A DNA stretch of 5,007 nt from assembly GCA_947307505.1 (NCBI GenBank), contig CAMZJG010000098.1, forward strand, positions 1-5,007, read 5' to 3'. The notes beneath the pieces are model-generated. The model searched no databases and was not told where the DNA came from. It worked only from the letters and a program-made list of their open reading frames with translations. This DNA is from an uncultured Clostridia bacterium. Lineage in GTDB: Bacteria; Bacillota_A; Clostridia; Oscillospirales; Oscillospiraceae. Position numbers and translations under genes: made by a program. Positions 1 to 5,007 of this stretch are shown here, piece after piece. The stretch's first letter is position 1. The number at the start of each line of letters is the position of its first letter.

Positions 1-18
1 AGGCGTTTCGACAGATTA

Positions 19-49
19 CGGCCCCGGGTCCAAGTCGGACCCGGGGCCG
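19..49 (-). terminator. GC-rich hairpin, probable operon terminator
   Basis: A perfect 13-bp inverted repeat (arms 19-31 and 37-49) encloses a 5-nt loop at 32-36. It begins 15 nt past the stop codon of the last minus-strand gene, where an operon terminator is expected. The stem is nearly all G and C. On the minus strand it is followed by GTAATCTGT rather than a clean U-tract, so it is not a textbook intrinsic terminator. It could instead stabilise the mRNA 3' end or work with Rho. Read on the plus strand, the nearest T-run (69-74) is about 20 nt away, too far to help a convergent transcript. Confidence 0.6.
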
Positions 50-64
50 CAGTATGCTTTGCGT

Positions 65-1615
65 TTAGTTTTTTCCTTCCCCTTCTCCGAAGTACCGTCC
101 CAGCAGATACCCGTAGGTCATGCCGGATCCGGTGGAGTTGCCGGGCATGAGCATGGGGTAGTCCACCCCGTACCGTCCCGCCATGGTGTTCCCCAGGACG
201 TACAGCCCGGGGACGGGATCGTTGTTCTCGTCCAGGGCCCGGAAGCGCTCGTCCACCTTCACGCCGCCGCAGACGGAGAGCAGCGCCGCGCCGAACTTTC
301 TTGCAATGAAGGGAGGCTTGTCCAGGGGAATCAGCAGCTCCTTCCGCTTGCCGAATTCGTCGTCGTGTCCCTTCCGGCAGAACTCGTTGTAGCGGTTGAA
401 GGTCTCCTCGAAGGTATCCGGGTCGACGCCCATCTTCTCCGCCAGCTCCCTGGGGGTATCCGCCATGACGGAAGAACCCGCATTCAGGCTGGCCTGGATC
501 TTCCGACCCACGTCTTCCTCGTCGAATTCCTTGCCGCCCACGTAGTTGAAGCTCTCGCCCCAGTAGATGCCGCCGCCGTATTTCAGGGTCTCCGGCACCT
601 TCTTCGCCCAGTCGGAGTCGAAGATGGTCCAGCACCATTTGTACCCGGTCTTCACGATGCCCAGGCTCCGGCCCTGGAGGTAGTTGTCCTCGTTCATGTA
701 CCGCTTGCCCTTGGGGGTGACGAAGAGGAAGCAGTAGTTGGAATGGCGGATGGCCTGGGGATGCATCATGGTGGGGAAGGGGCCGTCCTCAAAGGCCGCA
801 CCGGCCCACAGGCAGGCTTTGTGCCCCTCCCCCAGGTCGATGCCCTTGGGGAAGTTGGCCTTCACGGCCACCCGGTTGGCGATGGGGCAAAGGTCCTCGC
901 ACATCTCCTCGTTGCCGCCGATGCCGCCGGTGGCCACCAGCACGCCCTGGCTGGCGTATACGGCGATGAGCTTGCCCTCCTGGGTCCGGGCGGCGGCGCC
1001 GATCACCCGGCCGTTTTCCTTGATGAGCTGGAGCATGGTGGTGTTGAACAGGAAGCGGCTGCCCAGCTTCAGGGATTCCCGGTACATGGGCTCCATGAGC
1101 TCGTTCAGGCCGCCGAACTTGCCGCTCCGGGCCACGGGCCCGTCATAGAAGCAGTGGGCGGTGTACAGCTCTTTGTAGGTCTCCCCCTTGTAGGCGGCGC
1201 CCTGGAGGTTGATGCGCACGCCGCCGTATTCCGGCTTCATCACATTGTCGATGGCCCAGTCCATGGCCTCCTCGCTGTAGTCCACGAACAGGCGGACCAG
1301 GCGCTCGTCGCAGCGGTTGCCGCAGCGCTTGATCCATTCCCGGGCCACCTCGTCCGGGTCGTTCACGATGCCCAGGGAGCGCATGAACTTGGAGTTCACC
1401 ACGCCCACGTTATGGGCGAAGCCGTGGTAGGAGGGGAGCTTTTCGATCACCGTGACCTTGCAGCCCTTTTCCGCGGCGCTGTAGGCGCAGCTCAGGCCCG
1501 CGATGCCGGCTCCGATCACCAGGACTTCGGTTTCGTACTTCTCTTCAAAATCCTCGGGCTTGAAGGGCTCCGGGGGAGTGGCCCAGCTGCCCCAGCGGGG
1601 GTTGATGTTGCTCAT
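65..1615 (-). CDS. FAD-binding oxidoreductase, fumarate reductase/ketosteroid dehydrogenase-like (PF00890 type)
   Basis: A 516-residue soluble flavoprotein. An N-terminal Rossmann motif (G35-x-G37-x-x-G40, with acidic E58 ending the second strand) binds the ADP part of FAD. VATGG near 227-231, GEGHKA near 262-267, the GKRYMNE segment near 303-309 and the C-terminal block VCGGVKVDE...VPGLYVLGN (about 448-476) are typical of the FAD_binding_2 family (fumarate reductase, urocanate reductase, 3-ketosteroid dehydrogenase). Members move hydride between flavin and an activated C=C bond. By my alignment the fumarate reductase catalytic His pair before MGG is replaced by Leu-Ser (446-447), and the GANR arginine is replaced in GVDY (483-486), so a C4-dicarboxylate substrate is unlikely. 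There is no Tat or Sec signal, FMN-bind domain or cytochrome domain, so it is probably cytoplasmic. Start chosen at 1615 because GAGGAG lies 8 nt upstream; an in-frame ATG at 1666 would add 17 residues inside the preceding gene. It is last in the three-gene operon, 4 nt after the previous stop. The exact reaction is unknown. Confidence 0.9.
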   Translation of the reverse strand: MSNINPRWGSWATPPEPFKPEDFEEKYETEVLVIGAGIAGLSCAYSAAEKGCKVTVIEKLPSYHGFAHNVGVVNSKFMRSLGIVNDPDEVAREWIKRCGNRCDERLVRLFVDYSEEAMDWAIDNVMKPEYGGVRINLQGAAYKGETYKELYTAHCFYDGPVARSGKFGGLNELMEPMYRESLKLGSRFLFNTTMLQLIKENGRVIGAAARTQEGKLIAVYASQGVLVATGGIGGNEEMCEDLCPIANRVAVKANFPKGIDLGEGHKACLWAGAAFEDGPFPTMMHPQAIRHSNYCFLFVTPKGKRYMNEDNYLQGRSLGIVKTGYKWCWTIFDSDWAKKVPETLKYGGGIYWGESFNYVGGKEFDEEDVGRKIQASLNAGSSVMADTPRELAEKMGVDPDTFEETFNRYNEFCRKGHDDEFGKRKELLIPLDKPPFIARKFGAALLSVCGGVKVDERFRALDENNDPVPGLYVLGNTMAGRYGVDYPMLMPGNSTGSGMTYGYLLGRYFGEGEGKN

Positions 1616-1619
1616 ATTC

Positions 1620-2750
1620 CTATCTCCTCTTTGCAAAGTCGGGTATGGGACGGTCGTCCTCGGCATAGTCGCAGCAGTCCGGATCCAGATCGTGACGCTG
1701 CTTCACCGCCGGGCACCGGTGGGGCATGAAGGGGCTCCAGAAGCAGACCCTGCAGTCCCGGCAGGGGACGCAGTCGGCCCCCTCCGTCACCGCCCGGGCC
1801 CAGTTGGGGTCGGCAAGCAAGGCTCTGGCGCTGTCTACGGTGTCCGCCAGCCCTTCGTCGATGAGTTTCCGAGCCTGCTCCGGGGTAATGATGCCGTTCA
1901 CCACGCTCACGGGGACCCGGCCCTTCATGTGTTCATGTATCTGTATCCCCATCCAGCAGCACTGGTTATAGGGATAGCCTTCGGGATACTCCACCTCGTA
2001 GGGGCCGATGCCGTCGGACATCTGCAGATAATCCGCCCCGGCCTCCACGTACAGGTCTGCGATGGCGCAGCTCTCCGCCAGGGTGGTCTCCGCTGCGCTG
2101 TGCCGCATGGAGAGGATAAAGTCCGGGCCGCAGGCTTCCCGGATCCCCCGGAGGATCTCACAGCCGAAGCGTGCGCGGTTCTCGATGCTGCCGCCGTATT
2201 CGTCCGTGCGCAGGTTCGTCAGGGGATTGATGAACTGGTTGATGAGGTAGCCGTGGCAGGCATGGAGCTGGACCCCGTCGTACCCCGCCGCCTGGGCCCG
2301 TTTTGCCGCGGCAACGAAGGCGGCGATGATCTCATGGATGCGCTCCTTCGTCAGCTCCCCGCAGGTCCTGCCCCGGCGTTCCACGGCGGAGGGGCCGAAG
2401 GCGGGGCCGCATTCCGGATGGGTGCCGGACCCGGCATGATGGATCTGCACCAGCATGGTGGTCCCATAGGCATGGCAGGCGTCGGTGATGGCCTTATGCC
2501 CGGCGATCTGCCCGTCCTCCCACAGCCCCAGCTGGGTGGGGGAGAGGCGGCCACCCGGCTCCACGCAGGTGGCCTCCACGCAGATGAGGCCCACGCCGCC
2601 CTTTGCCCGGTCCTCGTAATGCCGCCGGAAGCGGTCGATGGCGATGCCGGAGGTGTCCGTCCAGTCAAACTTCACCGTGGGGGCGAAGGTGACCCGGTTT
2701 TTCACCAGCTTCGTGCCGATGCGGATGGGCTCCGCAGCCTTGGTTTTCAT
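1620..2750 (-). CDS. NADH:flavin oxidoreductase, Old Yellow Enzyme family, with C-terminal cysteine cluster
   Basis: A 376-residue FMN TIM-barrel ene-reductase of the 2,4-dienoyl-CoA reductase/BaiCD-like branch. Visible landmarks are the first strand KNRVTFAPT (17-25), QIHHAG (102-107), HACHGYLINQF (163-173), the N-RTDEYGGS-ENR block (179-192), GADYLQMSDGIG (238-249), and the phosphate-binding end DSARALLADP (306-315). These enzymes typically use FMN to reduce an activated C=C bond. Tyr168 matches the FadH active-site Tyr166, but the FadH His252 position appears to be Tyr251. The tail carries C327, C330, C333, C336 and C346, resembling the [4Fe-4S] motif of the long enzymes with altered spacing. 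The protein ends about 30 residues later, so the FAD/NAD(P) domain of the roughly 670-residue homologues is absent. It starts 1 nt after the upstream stop, with GGAGG 6 nt before the ATG. It is the middle gene of the operon and probably cytoplasmic. The substrate is unknown. Confidence 0.92.
   Translation of the reverse strand: MKTKAAEPIRIGTKLVKNRVTFAPTVKFDWTDTSGIAIDRFRRHYEDRAKGGVGLICVEATCVEPGGRLSPTQLGLWEDGQIAGHKAITDACHAYGTTMLVQIHHAGSGTHPECGPAFGPSAVERRGRTCGELTKERIHEIIAAFVAAAKRAQAAGYDGVQLHACHGYLINQFINPLTNLRTDEYGGSIENRARFGCEILRGIREACGPDFILSMRHSAAETTLAESCAIADLYVEAGADYLQMSDGIGPYEVEYPEGYPYNQCCWMGIQIHEHMKGRVPVSVVNGIITPEQARKLIDEGLADTVDSARALLADPNWARAVTEGADCVPCRDCRVCFWSPFMPHRCPAVKQRHDLDPDCCDYAEDDRPIPDFAKRR
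1624..1629 (-). promoter_or_regulatory. Ribosome binding site deciding the 1615 start
   Basis: GAGGAG on the minus strand lies 8 nt before the ATG at 1615 and inside the last codons of the preceding gene, whose stop is at 1622-1620. Its position favours the 516-residue start over the upstream ATG at 1666 and fits translational coupling. Confidence 0.8.
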
Positions 2751-2751
2751 C

Positions 2752-4206
2752 TCAGGCCTCCGGCAGGATGGCGCCGTATTTCAAAAGCTGGGCCCGGAGC
2801 TTGCTGAAATCGATATCCCGCACGCTGACCCCGTCCTGGAGGGCGATGGCCGCCGCGTGGCCCGCCGCCTGGCCGAAGCACATGCAGTGGGGGATGAGGT
2901 TGAAGTATTCGCTGAAGTCATGGTCCGCGGAGAAGGCCCGGCAGGCCACCAGGAAGCCCTCAGTCCCCTTGGGCACCAGCGCCCGGTAGGGCACATAGGT
3001 CCGGGGATGGTCCAGGGACTTGGCGCCCCGGTCGTTGTCCGCAAAGATGGCGATGGTATCCGGGAAAGGCGTATCGGAGTCCATATCCGCCTCGGTGAGC
3101 CAGTACTCGCCCACCAGACGGCGGCCGCCGGAGGTGCCCAGCTGGGGGTTGGAGAGCATGATGAAGCTCTTCTCAAAGCCGGGCATGTACTGCTTCAGCA
3201 GCTCCCAGTTCCGCACGGCCCGCTTCCGGGCCGAAACGTCGATGTAGGTCATCTCCTCCGGCTCCGTCTGATGCAGGCTGCCGATGAGCCGGTGGACCCA
3301 CACCACCCCGTGCTGGTTCTTCAGCAGGCCGGGGGAGAAATGGGGAGAGCCGCCGGCCTCCATGATGGTCTTGATGACGGCCTTCATCTCCTCGGGCTTC
3401 TCCCGCTTGAAGGCGAAGTAGGCGTCGATATCCACGTTGGCGATCCAGTAGATCCAGCCGAACTGGGCGATGCGGGAGCCCTCAGGCATATAGTCTACGG
3501 TCTCCTCCGGCACCTTGGGGAGCAGGTCCCCATCCCCGGTGCAGTCGATGACGATCTTGGCCAGCACCGCCTGGCGGCCGGCTTTGGTCTCCACCATGAC
3601 GCCCTTGACCTGGTTCCCCTCCATGATGGGCTCCGTCACCCAGCAGTGGAGCAGCAGCTCCGCGCCGGATTCCAGCACCATGGTGTTCATTTCATCCTTG
3701 GCGATCTCCGGATCGATGACGGCGGTATACAGGGTGACCCGCTCCCCGTCCCGGTTCCGGCGGATATAGAAGTGCATCATGTTGGCGTCCACGTACTTCT
3801 GCACTTCGTCCTTATCCGTGCTGCCCCAGTATTTCTTCTCCGGATAGGTGGCGCCGTTCCGGGCCGCCAGCCGGTCGATCAGCTCCTGGCAGAAGCCGCC
3901 GATGGCCTGTCTGCCGTAGGTGTCCCCCAGGTTGGGGATGATGTTCACCAGGCCGCCGGTGCTCATGCCGCCCAGATGGCCGTACCGCTCGATGAGCAGG
4001 GTCTTCGCCCCGCCCCGGGCTGCGGAGACCGCCGCGGCGATGCCGCCGGGGCCGCCGCCCACCACGCATACGTCCACCTCCCGAAGGACGTTGACATCCC
4101 GTGCCGCCTCGGGAATGGATTTCACGCCGTATGTGACCTTATGCTCGAATTGCGACGGCCTTCCGTAGCCGCTGAAGACCTCGCCGGTGCTTGCGTTGAT
4201 CGCCAT
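2752..4206 (-). CDS. FAD-dependent oxidoreductase (PF12831 type)
   Basis: A 484-residue soluble flavoprotein. After about 43 residues of N-terminal extension comes the FAD Rossmann motif VCVVGGGPGG-type (G50-x-G52-x-x-G55) with E73 ending the second strand, then GHLGGMSTGGL (76-86). A second FAD contact is DCTGDGD (221-227). The C-terminal half has GGRRLVGEYWLTEADM (360-375), PYRALVPKG (406-414) and HCMCFGQAAGHAAA (440-453), the block that closes the FAD site in this family. In place of the usual AGRCIS-like segment it reads ACRAFS (421-426). PF12831 proteins are diverse oxidoreductases, many uncharacterised, so the reaction cannot be named. Only one dinucleotide fold is visible, so it is not an obvious NAD(P)H:flavin reductase. 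There is no signal peptide or membrane segment. Start chosen at 4206 because AGGAGG (4219-4214) lies 7 nt upstream, behind a near-consensus promoter. It is first in the operon and probably acts on the same compound as the next two gene products. Confidence 0.9.
   Translation of the reverse strand: MAINASTGEVFSGYGRPSQFEHKVTYGVKSIPEAARDVNVLREVDVCVVGGGPGGIAAAVSAARGGAKTLLIERYGHLGGMSTGGLVNIIPNLGDTYGRQAIGGFCQELIDRLAARNGATYPEKKYWGSTDKDEVQKYVDANMMHFYIRRNRDGERVTLYTAVIDPEIAKDEMNTMVLESGAELLLHCWVTEPIMEGNQVKGVMVETKAGRQAVLAKIVIDCTGDGDLLPKVPEETVDYMPEGSRIAQFGWIYWIANVDIDAYFAFKREKPEEMKAVIKTIMEAGGSPHFSPGLLKNQHGVVWVHRLIGSLHQTEPEEMTYIDVSARKRAVRNWELLKQYMPGFEKSFIMLSNPQLGTSGGRRLVGEYWLTEADMDSDTPFPDTIAIFADNDRGAKSLDHPRTYVPYRALVPKGTEGFLVACRAFSADHDFSEYFNLIPHCMCFGQAAGHAAAIALQDGVSVRDIDFSKLRAQLLKYGAILPEA
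2757..2761 (-). promoter_or_regulatory. Ribosome binding site overlapping the end of the upstream gene
   Basis: GGAGG on the minus strand spans the last codons of the upstream FAD oxidoreductase, 6 nt before the ATG at 2750. The upstream stop and this start are separated by one base (TGA-G-ATG), a layout expected for coupled translation. Confidence 0.75.
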
Positions 4207-4251
4207 AGTTCTTCCTCCTGTATTTCGATTTATGTTGTTCCCTTGGTACTA

Positions 4252-4280
4252 ATTATATCTGCCGGGTCTCCGCTTGTCCA
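4252..4280 (-). promoter_or_regulatory. Promoter of the three-gene flavoprotein operon
   Basis: On the minus strand a -35 box TGGACA (4280-4275, 5 of 6 matches to TTGACA) is followed after exactly 17 bp by a perfect -10 TATAAT (4257-4252). Transcription would start near 4245, leaving a leader of about 39 nt before the ATG at 4206. It is a near-consensus housekeeping promoter, so regulation, if any, is more likely by repression than by need for an activator. Confidence 0.8.
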
Positions 4281-4296
4281 GCCATACAGAAATATC

Positions 4297-4324
4297 TTGC
4301 GATTTTCGGAAAAACTTGTATAAT
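4297..4324 (+). promoter_or_regulatory. Promoter of the acyltransferase gene
   Basis: TTGCGA (4297-4302, 4 of 6 matches to TTGACA) is followed after 16 bp by a perfect TATAAT (4319-4324). The predicted start near 4331 gives a leader of roughly 33 nt before the ATG at 4364. The spacer contains a small palindrome, TTTTC-G-GAAAA (4303-4313), which may be chance. Confidence 0.7.
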
Positions 4325-4350
4325 GGGAACAATTCATCACTAAATTACCG

Positions 4351-4356
4351 GGAGGT
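4351..4356 (+). promoter_or_regulatory. Ribosome binding site of the acyltransferase gene
   Basis: GGAGGT, preceded by another G, lies 7 nt upstream of the ATG at 4364. It supports this start as the first codon of the gene that runs off the window. Confidence 0.8.
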
Positions 4357-4363
4357 ATTCTGC

Positions 4364-5007
4364 ATGGAAACGGCTGTCCTGCCTGCGGGAAAGAAGCGGC
4401 GGATCTCCAGCGTGGAGTTCTGGCGCTTCGTGTTCACCGTGATGGTGAGTCTGTACCACCTGGAGATCTTCTTCATGAAGAAGAGCCTTTTCCCCTCCGG
4501 TTCCGGGGCGGTGGAGTTCTTCTTCGTTCTGGCGGGCTTTCTGCTGGGGATGGGCGCAGAAAAGCGCCATCTCGCCCGGGGCGGTCTGCCGGCGGAACCC
4601 AGGGAAGCGGCCAGCCGGGCCATCGACTACGCGAAGAACAAGCTGAAGGCCATCGTTCCCATCGTCCTGTGCTGGCTGGTGCTGCATATCCTGGTCTCCC
4701 CCGGGCTGGAGGGCTTCAAGGGGAAGCTGGATTTCATCATGAACTCGGAATGGGAGGTCCTGCTCATGGTAGGCACCCCCATGGGCTTCAACGGGGGTTA
4801 CGCTCCCAATATCCCCCTGTGGTTCCTTACCTCCCTGATCGTCGCCGGATATGTGTATACCTACCTGATGGAGCGGCACTTCGACCTGATGCGCTTTCTG
4901 GCTCCGGTGATCGGGGGGCTGGGCGTCACCTTTTTCGCCCTGAAGACCACCTCGGTGCTGGACCACAATATCCTGGTGGGCTGCCTCACCGCCGGGACCC
5001 TGAAGGC
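4364..5007 (+). CDS. Acyltransferase-3 family membrane protein (5' part, truncated by window edge)
   Basis: An open frame of 214 codons plus 2 nt that reaches the window end without a stop; family members usually have about 340-400 residues, so roughly half to two thirds is present. It matches the Acyl_transf_3 (PF01757) pattern: a basic N-terminus, then RISSVEFWRF (13-22) leading into helix 1 with the conserved YH pair (Y31-H32, the likely catalytic His), AVEFFFVLAGFLLG (49-62) matching the FFF-LSGFLL signature, Y-AKNKLKAIVP (89-99) in place of the usual Arg-rich R-x10-P region, and PLWFLTSLI (151-159). Hydrophobic stretches near 22-37, 50-64, 96-111, 151-168 and 178-193 are likely membrane helices. 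Such proteins transfer acyl groups, often acetyl, to sugars of surface polysaccharides or other envelope molecules. The acceptor here is unknown. It is divergently transcribed from the flavoprotein operon; a functional link is possible but not shown. Confidence 0.88.
   Translation, partial: METAVLPAGKKRRISSVEFWRFVFTVMVSLYHLEIFFMKKSLFPSGSGAVEFFFVLAGFLLGMGAEKRHLARGGLPAEPREAASRAIDYAKNKLKAIVPIVLCWLVLHILVSPGLEGFKGKLDFIMNSEWEVLLMVGTPMGFNGGYAPNIPLWFLTSLIVAGYVYTYLMERHFDLMRFLAPVIGGLGVTFFALKTTSVLDHNILVGCLTAGTLK

Larger units (their letters stand above)
4235..4332. repeat. 8-bp inverted repeat flanking the divergent promoters
   Basis: TTGTTCCC at 4235-4242 and its exact reverse complement GGGAACAA at 4325-4332. 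Each strand therefore reads GGGAACAA around its own predicted transcription start: immediately after the plus -10 box and 9 nt after the minus -10 box. This could be a pair of operator half-sites for a shared regulator. An 8-bp match somewhere in 157 bp is not very improbable by chance (roughly one in five by a simple estimate), so the placement is the main argument. Confidence 0.35.
4207..4363. promoter_or_regulatory. Divergent intergenic control region
   Basis: These 157 bp separate the minus-strand flavoprotein operon from the plus-strand acyltransferase gene and are clearly AT-richer than the flanking genes. They contain back-to-back promoters whose -35 boxes are 16 bp apart, a ribosome binding site for each gene, and an 8-bp inverted repeat with arms at the two predicted transcription starts. 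No riboswitch-like structure is evident: the predicted leaders are only about 30-40 nt long. Confidence 0.75.

Noticed and set aside
1616..1666. Upstream in-frame ATG at 1666 that would extend the fumarate-reductase-like protein by 17 residues.
   Set aside because: It would overlap the preceding gene by 47 bp, no good ribosome binding site was seen for it, and the added residues simply retranslate the end of that gene in another frame. The ATG at 1615 has GAGGAG at ideal spacing.
1620..4206. Idea that the middle and first genes are a split 2,4-dienoyl-CoA reductase (FMN/Fe-S half plus FAD/NAD(P) half).
   Set aside because: The first gene is a full-length PF12831-type protein with one dinucleotide fold and its own family C-terminal block, not the pyridine-nucleotide disulfide oxidoreductase-like domain of dienoyl-CoA reductase. 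Functional partnership remains possible, but simple gene splitting does not fit.
4303..4313. TTTTC-G-GAAAA palindrome in the spacer of the acyltransferase promoter, considered as an operator.
   Set aside because: Arms of only 5 bp in an AT-rich stretch are expected by chance, and no second copy was seen near the other promoter.
59..4323. Long plus-strand open frames (about 59-1729, 1503-2807 and 2638-4323) opposite the three flavoprotein genes.
   Set aside because: They are antisense to genes with clear family motifs, have low-complexity Gly/Ala/His/Val-rich translations with no recognisable domain, and arise because the GC-rich third positions of the real genes remove stop codons on the opposite strand.
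4340..4966. A 208-codon minus-strand frame (and a 92-codon one) opposite the acyltransferase gene.
   Set aside because: The plus-strand frame has a promoter, ribosome binding site and acyltransferase-3 motifs. The antisense translations are Gln/His/Gly-rich without any domain, and no ribosome binding site was identified for them.
1..5007. tRNA, rRNA, CRISPR array, transposase, insertion-sequence ends or phage genes.
   Set aside because: None seen. The window is almost fully explained by four coding genes, one divergent control region and one hairpin, with no direct-repeat arrays or mobile-element motifs.

Overview
This window is GC-rich protein-coding DNA with strong C/G preference at third codon positions, AGGAGG-type ribosome binding sites and near-consensus sigma70/sigmaA promoters. 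That combination, together with a cluster of flavin-dependent redox genes and a membrane acyltransferase, suggests a high-GC anaerobic Firmicute, for example a gut Oscillospiraceae-like clostridium. This placement is an inference; no marker gene is present.

Layout. Positions 1-64 hold a perfect 13-bp GC hairpin, probably the end of the minus-strand operon. Positions 65-4206 hold three tightly packed minus-strand genes, in transcription order: a PF12831-type FAD-dependent oxidoreductase (4206-2752), an Old Yellow Enzyme-family NADH:flavin oxidoreductase with a cysteine-rich tail (2750-1620), and a fumarate-reductase/ketosteroid-dehydrogenase-like FAD-binding protein (1615-65). The gaps are 1 and 4 nt, so translation is probably coupled. 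Positions 4207-4363 are an AT-richer divergent intergenic region with one good promoter in each direction and an 8-bp inverted repeat whose arms lie at the two predicted transcription starts. From 4364 to the window edge runs the N-terminal part of an acyltransferase-3 family membrane protein on the plus strand.

Function. The three operon products are all soluble-looking flavoproteins from different fold families with no signal peptides. They look like a cytoplasmic redox module that reduces, oxidises or isomerises one unsaturated or oxygenated small molecule in successive steps. The substrate cannot be read from the sequence. The fumarate-reductase-like enzyme lacks the residues expected for C4-dicarboxylate chemistry. 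The Old Yellow Enzyme homologue keeps a possible Fe-S cluster motif with altered spacing but lacks the C-terminal FAD/NAD(P) domain that normally feeds such a cluster. These two departures are the most interesting features here. No transporter, regulator, RNA gene, mobile element or CRISPR array is visible.
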